From Streptomyces sp. MMG1121 (GTDB taxonomy: Bacteria; Actinomycetota; Actinomycetes; Streptomycetales; Streptomycetaceae), in contig NZ_LGDV01000226.1 of NCBI RefSeq assembly GCF_001280015.1, positions 124,001 to 188,000 on the forward strand: a DNA stretch of 64,000 nt, given 5' to 3'. The notes under the pieces are model-generated. The model searched no databases. It was not told the DNA's origin and saw nothing but the letters and a program-made list of their open reading frames with translations. Positions 34,119 through 42,149 of the stretch are shown in pieces. The translations under genes were made by a program, and so were the position numbers. Positions within the stretch are counted from its first letter, which is position 1. Every line of letters begins with the position of its first letter.

Positions 34119-35339
34119 ATGACCCACACGAAGGAATCGGGGCGCGAGAGCGCGGAGTCGGCCGAGCCCGAGTTCACCTCGATCGAGATCTGCGCTGGTG
34201 CCGGCGGACAAGCCGTCGGCCTACACCAGGCGGGCTTCGGACATCTGGCCTTGGTTGAGATCGACCAGCATGCTGTTGCGACTCTGGAACTCAACATCCA
34301 CGACCACGAGGTGTGGGCGTGGGAGAGGGAGCACTGTGACATCCTGCCGGCCGATGTCAACAAGTTCGACCCTCACAGTGACCTGACCAAGGGCGCTGAT
34401 TTGCTGCGGAAGAGCGATCTGGACCTCTTGGCCGGCGGTGTTCCCTGTCCTCCGTTCTCGCACGCAGGAAAGCAGCTCGGCAAGGACGACGAGCGAGACC
34501 TCTTCCCGCGCATGCTGGAGTTGGTCGAGACTCTGAAGCCGCGGGCCGTGATGATCGAAAACGTCCGAGGGATCATGGATCCGAAGTTCTCGGACTACCG
34601 CGACTGGATCAAAGCCCGGCTCCAGGGCGGCAAGTATCGAGGCGATGATGGGCAGCTTGCCCATGAGAAAGGTCTTGGCTATACCATCGCCAAGTGGGAT
34701 GTCTTGGAGGCCAGCGATTTCGGGGTGCCACAGCTTCGGCCACGGGCCATCCTCGTCGCGTTCCGGAACGACGTCATCAAGGACCTCAAGTACGAGTGGC
34801 CTTCGGCTACACATGAGGATCCGGTCAGTGTTGCAGATAGCCTTGAGCCGTCGATGCGGGAGCGCTTCGAGCGGTACTTTGAAGGCGTGCACGCAGAGAA
34901 GGCTCGCGATGCCTTTGATCGGTGGCTGAAGAAGGCTCGCGATCGAGATGCCGAACTCAAAGGCAAGGGTGGCGGCATTGCACCCACGCTTGTCGGCGGG
35001 TCGAAGAAGCATGGTGGGGCGGATCTCGGACCCAGCCGTGCGAAGGCGGCCTGGAGGCAGCTTGGTGTCTCGGGCATGGGTGTGGCTAATGACATCGAGA
35101 CGTCTGCAAAGAAGCAGACCGAAGACCGTGACCTCTTCGGCCCTGACGGGCCGATGCTTACTGTGCGACAGGCGGCCACCATTCAGGGCTTCCCGCCTGA
35201 GTGGGACTTCTCGGGCGGGAAGACTGCTCAGTACCGGCAGGTGGGTAACGCGTTTCCGCCGCCGGTGGCCAGGGCTGTCGGTAGGTCGATCATCGACGTA
35301 CTGAAGGCAGCTCAGGAGCGCGACCAGAAGAAGAGCTGA
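34119..35339 (+). CDS. DNA (cytosine-5)-methyltransferase
   Basis: A 406-residue C5 methyltransferase that transfers methyl from SAM to cytosine in duplex DNA. Motif I is FTSIEICAGAGGQAVGLHQAGF, motif IV LLAGGVPCPPFSHAG with catalytic C110, motif VI AVMIENVRG, and motif VIII region RAILVAFR. The target-recognition region lies about 240-330, motif IX is LTVRQAATIQGFPPEW and motif X is YRQVGNAFPPPVARAVG. All are intact, so the enzyme is probably active; the target sequence cannot be read. ATG 34119 lies 7 nt after GGAGGGGGC. Codon bias is weaker than in the flanking core genes, consistent with transfer. A vsr gene abuts it tail to tail. Confidence 0.95.
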   Translation: MTHTKESGRESAESAEPEFTSIEICAGAGGQAVGLHQAGFGHLALVEIDQHAVATLELNIHDHEVWAWEREHCDILPADVNKFDPHSDLTKGADLLRKSDLDLLAGGVPCPPFSHAGKQLGKDDERDLFPRMLELVETLKPRAVMIENVRGIMDPKFSDYRDWIKARLQGGKYRGDDGQLAHEKGLGYTIAKWDVLEASDFGVPQLRPRAILVAFRNDVIKDLKYEWPSATHEDPVSVADSLEPSMRERFERYFEGVHAEKARDAFDRWLKKARDRDAELKGKGGGIAPTLVGGSKKHGGADLGPSRAKAAWRQLGVSGMGVANDIETSAKKQTEDRDLFGPDGPMLTVRQAATIQGFPPEWDFSGGKTAQYRQVGNAFPPPVARAVGRSIIDVLKAAQERDQKKS

Positions 35340-35341
35340 TC

Positions 35342-35809
35342 TCAGCTGGTCGTCTTCCCCTTGCGGACTGCGCTGCGACGCTTCTCGACCTCGGCCGCGA
35401 TGCGAACAGCGCAGTCCTCCGGCGGCTCGTGTTCCCAGAATCGGAGCACCATCCAGCCAGCTTCTTCGAGACGTTGGTCGGTATCCCGATCGCGGGCCAT
35501 GTTCCGGGCAACCTTGTCTGACCAGTAGCCGGGGTTAGTTTTCGGCTGTACGTAGTGTTCGGGGCAGCCGTGCCAGTAGCAGCCGTCGATGAAGACAGCT
35601 ACCTTCACCGGTCGGAAAACCAAGTCTGCCGTCCGGCGGAGACCGGGTAGCGGCCGGACCGCCACCCGATAGCGAAGGCCGTGCGCGTGTACGAGCTTTC
35701 GGACAAGACGCTCAGGAGTGGTGTCCCGGCTGCGAATGGCCTGCATGTTTCTCCGCCTCGCTGCAGAGGAAGCCCATGAGCCCTCCGGCCGCTCCCACTC
35801 CGTAGCCAC
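35342..35809 (-). CDS. vsr: Very short patch repair endonuclease (Vsr)
   Basis: A 155-residue mismatch nuclease. It has NMQAIRSRDTTPERLVRKLVHAHGLRYRV, the catalytic Asp in RTADLVFRPVKVAVFIDGCYWHGCPEH, KTNPGYWSDKVARNMARDRDTDQRL and GWMVLRFWEHE, all the Vsr hallmarks including the zinc-binding His and Cys. Vsr nicks 5' of the T in T:G mismatches made by deamination of 5-methylcytosine, so it pairs functionally with the adjacent methyltransferase. The two stops are 2 nt apart on opposite strands. It starts at GTG 35809. Confidence 0.94.
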   Translation of the reverse strand: MATEWERPEGSWASSAARRRNMQAIRSRDTTPERLVRKLVHAHGLRYRVAVRPLPGLRRTADLVFRPVKVAVFIDGCYWHGCPEHYVQPKTNPGYWSDKVARNMARDRDTDQRLEEAGWMVLRFWEHEPPEDCAVRIAAEVEKRRSAVRKGKTTS

Positions 35810-35859
35810 AGCGGCTGTCCTTTCCTTTCAGTTAAGCCAGTTCTGGCTGCAAGTTCCGC

Positions 35860-36699
35860 TTACTGCTTACCGTCTTGCTCCAGGCGGCTGATTTCCGCTC
35901 TGATCGAACCCTCAGGCCAGGGTTCCCAATGCTTCGCCCTATAGGAAGAAAGGAAGCGGCCTGACTTGGGATCCTTCTTCTTCTTGAAATCAATTTGCCA
36001 GCCCAGCGTTCGCAGCTCCCGGAGTCGCTTTTGCCAATCATCTTGATACTGCTTCATGGAAGCGACAACGCCTATTAGCTCCGAAGGGACCCAATCGCCC
36101 TGGAATGCCTTCAGTAGCTCGCCGATCCGGCCATGTGGCTCATCGTGGTTGGCGGCTTCCTTGATTTCATTCGCGTAGTCGTCGTATGTGCCGTAAAAGG
36201 CTTTCTTGCCGGAGTTGCAGTCCTCGCAGAGCGGCTGGAGGTTGTCGAGCTCGTCGGTCCCGCCCCAATGGCGGGGGACCTTGTGGTCAACCACGAGCAC
36301 CACATGGTGCTCAGTCGGCGTCCTGCCGCATTGTGCGCACCGTTGAGGGGCAAGAACCTGAGCTCGCAGACGTCTGCTCAGCGCCCGCCGGAGACCGTTG
36401 TTACGGTCGCGATTCCAGCCGCGAAGCTGATAGCGATGGTTGCGCCCATCGCGGACCGCATCGATCAAAAAGTAATCGCGCAGATCTCGAACCCGACGGT
36501 CTGTCTGCGCCGGAGAGGAGCCATTTCCATCAGCTATTTCCGCTCTGATTTGCAGCATCGTCGGCGGGGTGTGCCTCAAGTCGTACAGCAACTTGTAAAG
36601 CTGCAGGTGGACTGCGGATAGTCCCAGCTCTGCCACTTCCGGACTGTCCGGAGTGGGCGGCGACTCGGAACTTGCTTCCTCTGGGATTTCCTCGGTCAC
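35860..36699 (-). CDS. HNH endonuclease with N-terminal winged-helix-like domain
   Basis: A 279-residue protein, probably the cognate restriction enzyme. Residues 1-25 are acidic. Residues 30-95 look like a winged helix (LQLYKLLYDLRHTPPTMLQIRAEI...RVRDLRDYFLIDAVRDGRNHRYQL). Residues 115-170 are the HNH core: CAQCGRTPTEHHVVLVVDHKVPRHWGGTDELDNLQPLCEDCNSGKKAFYG, with two CxxC pairs, catalytic His in VDHKVP and Asn in CNSGK. The C terminus (QKRLRELRTLGWQIDFKKKKD...) may contact DNA. GTG start 36699. It lies 50 bp upstream of vsr on the same strand; with the methyltransferase this makes a type II-like set. Confidence 0.85.
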   Translation of the reverse strand: MTEEIPEEASSESPPTPDSPEVAELGLSAVHLQLYKLLYDLRHTPPTMLQIRAEIADGNGSSPAQTDRRVRDLRDYFLIDAVRDGRNHRYQLRGWNRDRNNGLRRALSRRLRAQVLAPQRCAQCGRTPTEHHVVLVVDHKVPRHWGGTDELDNLQPLCEDCNSGKKAFYGTYDDYANEIKEAANHDEPHGRIGELLKAFQGDWVPSELIGVVASMKQYQDDWQKRLRELRTLGWQIDFKKKKDPKSGRFLSSYRAKHWEPWPEGSIRAEISRLEQDGKQ

Positions 36700-36768
36700 G
36701 GCTTTACCCCGCTGCCTTGTTCTGTTTCGTGTGTCGATTTTACTGAAGTGCCGCGTGCGGAGGCTGGT

Positions 36769-37794
36769 TCACTGCGCCGCCCCGTGACATCCGCTATACG
36801 TCTCGCCCGACTCACACCAACACCCCACCCCCCTCTCCGGCGGCCAAGCCACCGCCCGCCCCCGTGCCGCCAGCGTCGTCGCGTACTGCGGCAGCAGCGT
36901 CGCATCCCCCGGGGACGCCCCCTCCGACGCCGCGAACGCCTCGTACGACGGGACCGTGCCCGTGACGATGCCCAGGTTGTCCGTGCCGGAGGCGGCGAGT
37001 TCGCGGAGGGAGGACTCTATGGTCGTGAGGTGTTCTCCGTGGGAGGGGTACTCCGTGGACAGGGTCGGGTACGCCGACAGGAGTTCCGAGAGTTCGGGCG
37101 CCGGCCAGTGCAGGATCGCCACCGGGAACGGGCGGGACAGGGCCTCCCGGTAGGCGCCCAGTTCGGCCCGGAGGCGGGAGATCTCGGCTTCCAGATCTGC
37201 CGGGTTGTCCGAGCCCAGGGACCAGATGCGCTTCGGGTCGTGGAGCTCGTCCAGGGAGACCGGGGAGGTGTGCAGGGTGTCCGCCAGGGTGTCCCACGTG
37301 TCGTGCGGCAGGCCCCGCATGCGGCGGACGCGGTGGCGGCCGTAGAGGAGGGGGTGGGTGGCGGGGGCGGGGTCCGTCGCGTCCTCGGCCGCCAGGAGCC
37401 GGCGGGCGCCCTCCGTGAAGGTTTCCTCCGCCGCCTCCAGCTCGTCGTGCGACTCCAGGGCTTCGGCCACGATCACCCAGGGCGCCGGGTCGCGCGGGGC
37501 GGCCAGCCGGATGCCCTCGATGATCGCCCTCGCCTCCGCCTCATGGTCGTACTCCCAGAGGTTCGAGGCCTTCAGGGCGCGGATCAGGGACGGGTTCTCC
37601 AGCGTGTCCGTGGCGGTCAGCAGGCGGTCGTAGAGCGCTGTCGCGGCGGGGCGGTCGCCGGACAGTTCCAGGTGGGCCGCCGCGCGGAGGAGCAGGGCCT
37701 CGGCGTCCTCCGGGTACAGGCCGGCGGTCCGCTCCAGGCGTGCCGCTTCGGCGGTGTGGTCGACGACGTTCTCGGCAGGCGTGTCGGGGCGCAT
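36769..37794 (-). CDS. TPR-like protein with C-terminal SEC-C zinc motif
   Basis: A 341-residue cytoplasmic protein. Residues 10-130 are TPR-like helices (ARLERTAGLYPEDAEALLLRAAAHLELSGD, WVIVAEALESHDELEAAEETFTEG). The middle has no recognised domain but keeps a regular alpha/beta pattern (FPVAILHWPAPELSELL, TIESSLRELAASGTDNLGIVTG). The last 20 residues, GCWCESGETYSGCHG, form the SEC-C zinc-binding motif (CxC...CH) known from SecA and YecA proteins. Function unknown; the SEC-C suggests a protein- or nucleic-acid-handling role. ATG 37794 lacks a good RBS. Confidence 0.82.
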   Translation of the reverse strand: MRPDTPAENVVDHTAEAARLERTAGLYPEDAEALLLRAAAHLELSGDRPAATALYDRLLTATDTLENPSLIRALKASNLWEYDHEAEARAIIEGIRLAAPRDPAPWVIVAEALESHDELEAAEETFTEGARRLLAAEDATDPAPATHPLLYGRHRVRRMRGLPHDTWDTLADTLHTSPVSLDELHDPKRIWSLGSDNPADLEAEISRLRAELGAYREALSRPFPVAILHWPAPELSELLSAYPTLSTEYPSHGEHLTTIESSLRELAASGTDNLGIVTGTVPSYEAFAASEGASPGDATLLPQYATTLAARGRAVAWPPERGVGCWCESGETYSGCHGAAQ

Positions 37795-37906
37795 GGGGGA
37801 CACCGTACTGCCGGGTGGTGACAAACGTGAGGCGCGGAGGGGGCGTACAGGAAGGCCCGCTATCTTCGTCCGGGGATCTCGGGTGTGGGCATCCAGTGGG
37901 GGTGGC

Positions 37907-38935
37907 GTGCAGAAGGCCGGAGTGTTGGTCGAGGCCGACAGTGATCAGCGGGTCGTCGAGGGTGAGCCCAGCGGCGCCCCGCCCGCGTACTGGCCGATGC
38001 TGCTCGTCGGCGCCGCCGTCGTGCCCGGTGCCCTCCTCTACCTCCTCGGGCGGTGGGGGGACGCGCCGGCCGTGCAGGCCTGGCGGACCGTCTGCCTGGC
38101 CGTGACCGTGCAGGCCACCCCGTTCCTGCTGCTCGGTACCGCGCTGTCCGGTGCGATCAACGCGTTCGTGCCCGAGCGGGTGTTCCAGCGCATGCTGCCC
38201 CGGCGGGGTGTGCTCGCCGTTCCCGTGGCCGGCGTCGCCGGGGTCGTGCTGCCGGGCTGCGAGTGTGCCTCCGTGCCGGTGGCGAGCAGTCTGATCGGGC
38301 GGGGGGTCACGCCCGCCGCCGCCTTCGCGTTCCTGCTGTCCGCGCCCGCCATCAATCCTGTCGTCCTCACCGCCACCGCGATCGCGTTTCCCGGGAAGCC
38401 CGTCATGGTGCTGGCCCGGCTGCTCGCCTCGCTCGCCACCGCCGTCGTCATGGGCTGGCTGTGGCTGCGGTTCGGGCGGGCGGAGTGGTTGCGGCCCGCC
38501 GTACGGCAGCACACTGGGCACCAGCCGGGCCACAGCCGGTGGGACGAGTTCCGGCGCGGCTTCCAGCACGACTTCCTGCACGCCGGCGGGTTTCTCGTGC
38601 TCGGGGCCATGGCGGCGGCCACCTTCAACGTCGCCGTCCCGCGGTCCGTGCTCGACACCTTCGCCGGGTCGCCCTGGCTGTCCGTGCTCTTCCTGGCAGG
38701 GCTCGCCGTGCTGCTCGCCGTCTGTTCGGAGGCCGATGCCTTTCTCGCCGCCTCCCTCGCCGGGTTTCCGGCCGTGGCGCGGCTCGCCTTCATGGTGGTG
38801 GGGCCGATGGTCGACCTGAAGCTCATCGCCCTGCAGGCCGGGACCTTCGGGCGGGCCTTCGCCGTACGGTTCTCCACCGCCACCCTCGTCGTCGCCGTCG
38901 CGTGCAGCGCGCTGATCGGAGGGGTCCTGCTGTGA
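37907..38935 (+). CDS. UPF0718 (DUF318) family permease
   Basis: A 342-residue membrane protein with about eight helices. Two mirrored conserved blocks identify the family: VVLPGCECASVPVASSLIGRGVTPAAAFAFLLSAPAINPVVL and LLAVCSEADAFLAASLAG. The paired cysteines (GCEC and CSEAD) could bind a metal or do redox chemistry. GTG 37907 has a GGGGGTGG stretch upstream. Its stop overlaps the start of the TIGR03943 gene (GTGA). Such pairs occur in zinc-responsive actinobacterial and firmicute loci, but I see no clear Zur box here. Confidence 0.9.
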   Translation: MQKAGVLVEADSDQRVVEGEPSGAPPAYWPMLLVGAAVVPGALLYLLGRWGDAPAVQAWRTVCLAVTVQATPFLLLGTALSGAINAFVPERVFQRMLPRRGVLAVPVAGVAGVVLPGCECASVPVASSLIGRGVTPAAAFAFLLSAPAINPVVLTATAIAFPGKPVMVLARLLASLATAVVMGWLWLRFGRAEWLRPAVRQHTGHQPGHSRWDEFRRGFQHDFLHAGGFLVLGAMAAATFNVAVPRSVLDTFAGSPWLSVLFLAGLAVLLAVCSEADAFLAASLAGFPAVARLAFMVVGPMVDLKLIALQAGTFGRAFAVRFSTATLVVAVACSALIGGVLL

Positions 38936-39663
38936 AACGGTTGCTTCAGGCGGGGCTGCTCGTGCTGTGCGGGCTCGGGCTCCTGCACATCTCCCTCTTC
39001 ACCGACCTCTGCCTGCGGTACGTGAAGGAGAGCATGCGGCCCCTGCTCATCGCCTCCGGGGTCGTCCTGGTCCTGCTGGGTGTCGCCGGCGCCCTCCTCG
39101 ATCGGGGGAGAGCACACGGAAAACACCAGAAGGACCTGGACGGGCACGATCACTCCGCCCTCCCCCGCGTCGCCTGGCTGCTCCTCCTGCCCGCGCTCAG
39201 CCTGCTCTTCTACGCCCCGCCCGCCCTCGGCGCCTACACCGCCTCCCGGCAGCCGCCCAAGCCCGTCGCCGAGGAGCAGTCCTTCGATCCGCTGCCGGGC
39301 ACCTCGCCCCTGCCCATCACCCTCTCCGACTTCACCAGCCGGGTGCAGCAGGACCGCGGGCAGGCCATCAAGGGGCGTACGGTCCTGATGACCGGGATCG
39401 TCACGCCCCATGGCGACGGCAGCTGGGATCTGACGCGGATCATCATCAACTGCTGTGCCGCGGACGCCCAGTCGGTGAAGGTGCGGATCTACGGCGGGCC
39501 CGTACCCCTGCCGCCCGCCAACAGCTGGGTGAGCGTCACCGGGACGTGGCACCCGGGCGGGACGCTGGGCACCAGGACCGCGCCGGTCGCGCTGGACGCC
39601 CTCGTGGTCAAGAAGGTCGCCCGGCCCGTCAACGGCTACCAGGACGCCCTTCCGCTGCCCTGA
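38932..39663 (+). CDS. TIGR03943-family membrane protein
   Basis: A 243-residue partner of the UPF0718 permease. Two to three membrane helices come first (LLQAGLLVLCGLGLLHISL, LIASGVVLVLLGVAGALL, VAWLLLLPALSLLFYAPPALGAY), with a His/Asp-rich stretch between (HGKHQKDLDGHDHSALP) that may bind metal. An exported OB-like domain follows, containing RIIINCCAADAQSVKVRIYGG, whose CCAAD motif defines the family. It starts at GTG 38932, inside the permease stop. The pair is inferred to handle a metal or metallochaperone. Confidence 0.9.
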   Translation: MKRLLQAGLLVLCGLGLLHISLFTDLCLRYVKESMRPLLIASGVVLVLLGVAGALLDRGRAHGKHQKDLDGHDHSALPRVAWLLLLPALSLLFYAPPALGAYTASRQPPKPVAEEQSFDPLPGTSPLPITLSDFTSRVQQDRGQAIKGRTVLMTGIVTPHGDGSWDLTRIIINCCAADAQSVKVRIYGGPVPLPPANSWVSVTGTWHPGGTLGTRTAPVALDALVVKKVARPVNGYQDALPLP

Positions 39664-39676
39664 GCGGTCCCGCTCG

Positions 39677-41155
39677 TCACACGGTGACGCCGTCCACCTG
39701 GAGGGTCTGCACCGACTTCGCGGCGAAGGGGACCGACACCGTCCTGCCGGACAGGTAGGTGTCCGAGCGGGCCGTGTAGAGGTCCGCGCCGCCCGTCGTC
39801 ACCGTGTTCCAGCGGGGGACCAGGCCGGCGGAGCCGCCGGTCACCGACGAGAAGGCCGAGAGGTCGAACGTCAGGGTCTGGGCCGAGGAGGACGTGTTCG
39901 CCGCCACGATCACCAGGCGTTTCGCCGACCTGTCCAGCGCCGCCACGGCGTAGCTCACGCCCGTGTCCAGGATCGTCATCCCCGGTCGGACGTGGCGGGT
40001 GAACTGGGCCAGTGTGTAGTACTTCGTCTGCACCGCTCCCGGCTGGAGCGTCGAGGCGTCGTACGCGATCGTCGCCCAGCCGGCGCTCGGATCCATCACC
40101 TGCCAGTACACCCAGGCCGTGGGATGCAGCCAGCGGAAGTCGTAGAGGAGATTGCTCGCCAGGGTCAGGCCGGTCGCGTCGCCGTCGCCCGTCTCCGAGT
40201 TCCACAGGGCCTTGCCGGCCGTCGTCACCACGTCCGTGTAGAGGAGGTCGCGGCGGCCTCCCGAGCCCTGGTAGCCGTGGACGTTGACCCGGTCGACGTA
40301 GCCCTTCGTCGTCGCGGAGAAGGAGTTCCAGGTCGTGCGGGCCAGGTCGTAGCTCGTCTCGTCCGAGGCGGAGATCCTCGTCGCGGTCAGGCCCCGCTTG
40401 TCCAACTCGCTGCGCAGGTACGGCAGTACGGCGGCCTGGACGGTCGCGTCCAGGTGGCAGCCCTCCTGTGTGCCCGTCGCCGTCCACCAGGCCGAGGAGG
40501 GCTCGTTGAAGGCCTCGACCGTCGAGAACGTCACGCCCCAGTTCTGTCGCGCGTACAGGGCCACCGCGGCCAGGTGGGAGGCGTGCTGGCGGTAGTTCCA
40601 GGACTGCAGGTTGTCGCCGCCGTCCGAGGCGCCCGAGGGGTTGTGGTTCAGGCACATCCACCACATCGGGGAGTTGGCGAACAGCTCGGTGGTCGCGCCG
40701 CGGCGGGCCGCCTTCACCAGCATCGCGCGTTGGGTCGCGTCCGCCGTCCACTTCCAGGACGAGGAGGTCGGGTCCTCGTTCGTCCAGTCCTGCCAGTAGC
40801 CCTCGATCTGCTTGAAGGAGGGGATGTTCGCGGAGGCGGTCATCGACTCGCCGCCGACGCTGTTCCAGCTGGACGCACCCAGGTTGTAGCGGGCGATGTT
40901 CAGGCCCAGACCGGGCAGTGCCGTGCCGTCGTACGTCGTCGTCCCCGTCGTGAAGAAGAGGTCGGCGAAGTCGTCCCGCGCGCCGAAGACGTTCGCCCAC
41001 CAGGCCAGGGACGTGCCCCAGCCCTCCCAAGTGCCGTAGGCGGCGGACGGGTTGACGGGGATCGTCGCGTCCGCCCGCGCCGTTCCCGTCGCCAGGGCGC
41101 TGCCCAGGATGCCACCGCCCGCTGCGGCCAGCAGTGTTCTGCGTCGGATCGTCAC
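39677..41155 (-). CDS. Tat-exported glycoside hydrolase, GH30 family (endo-beta-1,6-galactanase-like)
   Basis: A 492-residue secreted enzyme. The start TIRRRTLLAAAGGGILGSALATGTARA is a Tat signal (RRRTLL). The (beta/alpha)8 domain begins GTWEGWGTSLAWWANVFG; the acid/base Glu is in FSTVEAFNEPSSAWW and the nucleophile Glu in GKALWNSETGDGDATG. The last 100 residues are the small beta domain of GH30 (VSYAVAALDRSAKRLVIVAANTS...). Relatives cleave beta-1,6-galactan side chains of arabinogalactan. GTG 41155 has GGAGG 6 nt upstream. Its 3' end converges on the TIGR03943 gene with 13 bp between the stops. Confidence 0.85.
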   Translation of the reverse strand: MTIRRRTLLAAAGGGILGSALATGTARADATIPVNPSAAYGTWEGWGTSLAWWANVFGARDDFADLFFTTGTTTYDGTALPGLGLNIARYNLGASSWNSVGGESMTASANIPSFKQIEGYWQDWTNEDPTSSSWKWTADATQRAMLVKAARRGATTELFANSPMWWMCLNHNPSGASDGGDNLQSWNYRQHASHLAAVALYARQNWGVTFSTVEAFNEPSSAWWTATGTQEGCHLDATVQAAVLPYLRSELDKRGLTATRISASDETSYDLARTTWNSFSATTKGYVDRVNVHGYQGSGGRRDLLYTDVVTTAGKALWNSETGDGDATGLTLASNLLYDFRWLHPTAWVYWQVMDPSAGWATIAYDASTLQPGAVQTKYYTLAQFTRHVRPGMTILDTGVSYAVAALDRSAKRLVIVAANTSSSAQTLTFDLSAFSSVTGGSAGLVPRWNTVTTGGADLYTARSDTYLSGRTVSVPFAAKSVQTLQVDGVTV

Positions 41156-41228
41156 GAGTTCCTCCGCCTCTCCCATGAGCCGGTTCCGGCAGCAGGAAGC
41201 ATCGGGGGTGGCGGGCGGGGTTGTCGAG

Positions 41229-41255
41229 AGGGCTGCAGCGGTTTGTGACAGCCCT
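41229..41255. promoter_or_regulatory. Inverted repeat upstream of the GH30 gene
   Basis: AGGGCTG and CAGCCCT are separated by 13 bp, about 75 bp ahead of the GH30 start in the 198-bp region shared with the sortase gene. It is a possible operator; no regulator is assigned. Confidence 0.4.
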
Positions 41256-41353
41256 TTCTAAAACCAGTTGAGGAAGGTCCGCTATGGCCAGTTGTGCGTG
41301 CTGCGCCTATCGTGCGGGCGGCTCCCGTGGCGATGGCGCGGAGGTGGGTGCGG

Positions 41354-42136
41354 ATGCGGGTCTCGTCCGGCGTGCGAGTCGTGGGGCACGGCGACCGGCG
41401 CAGGCGTGCCCGGCGCAGGCGGGTGCTGTGGGGCGGGGGAGAGGCGCTCGTCACCGTCGGGGTGCTGCTCATGCTGCTCGTCGTGCACCAGTTGTGGTGG
41501 ACCAACCGGGAGGCGAAGCGCGGGGCCGAGCGGCAGGTGGAGGCCCTGGAACACGCGTGGGGCGGTGGCGGCACCGGCGGTTCCGGTCCGAGCCCGAGCG
41601 TCCCGTCGCCCGGCTCCTCCGGTACGACGGCCCCGCCCACTTCGGCGCCGAAGTCGTCGTACGCCCCCGTCGCCCTGCCCCGGCGCTCCCAGGCGTACGC
41701 CGTCCTCGACATCCCCCGGCTGGGGCTGCGCGTCCCCGTCGCCGAGGGCGTGAGCAAGGCCGACGTCCTCAACAAGGGGTACGTCGGCCACTATCCGGGC
41801 TCCCAACAGCCCGGCCAGGCCGGGAACTTCGCGCTCGCCGGGCACCGGAACACGCACGGCGAGCCCTTCCGTTACCTGCCCCGGCTGCGGCGCGGGGACG
41901 ACATCGAGGTGGAGACGCGGACGGCGACGTACACCTACGACGTCGACCAGGTGCTGCCGCAGACCTCGGCGGTGGACTCGGGGGTCGTCCGGGCCGTCCC
42001 GCGCTCCCTCGTGAGGCCCTCCTACGGCTACGACGCGCCCGGCTACTACATCACCCTGACCACCTGCACCCCCGAGTTCACCTCGCGCTACCGGATGGTG
42101 GTCTGGGGCAAGCTCGTGTCCATGCGACCCCGATGA
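41354..42136 (+). CDS. Class E sortase
   Basis: A 260-residue transpeptidase that attaches proteins with LAxTG-type signals to peptidoglycan. A basic N terminus (HGDRRRRARRRR) precedes one membrane helix (about 30-47), then a Gly/Ser/Pro/Thr linker to about 95. The catalytic barrel has AVLDIPRLGLRVPVAEG, H164 in FALAGHRNTHG, C238 in ITLTTCTPEF and R245 in TSRYR. ATG 41354 has GGAGG 9 nt upstream; ATGs at 41333 and 41294 are alternatives. A protein ending in LARTG is encoded at 51223-52203. It is not adjacent to any substrate gene. Confidence 0.92.
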   Translation: MRVSSGVRVVGHGDRRRRARRRRVLWGGGEALVTVGVLLMLLVVHQLWWTNREAKRGAERQVEALEHAWGGGGTGGSGPSPSVPSPGSSGTTAPPTSAPKSSYAPVALPRRSQAYAVLDIPRLGLRVPVAEGVSKADVLNKGYVGHYPGSQQPGQAGNFALAGHRNTHGEPFRYLPRLRRGDDIEVETRTATYTYDVDQVLPQTSAVDSGVVRAVPRSLVRPSYGYDAPGYYITLTTCTPEFTSRYRMVVWGKLVSMRPR

Positions 42137-42149
42137 GGCATCCGCGCCC

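Noticed and set aside
37795..37906. Zur box upstream of the UPF0718 permease
   Set aside because: No TGAAAATGATTTTCA-like palindrome is present in this region, so zinc control is not claimed.
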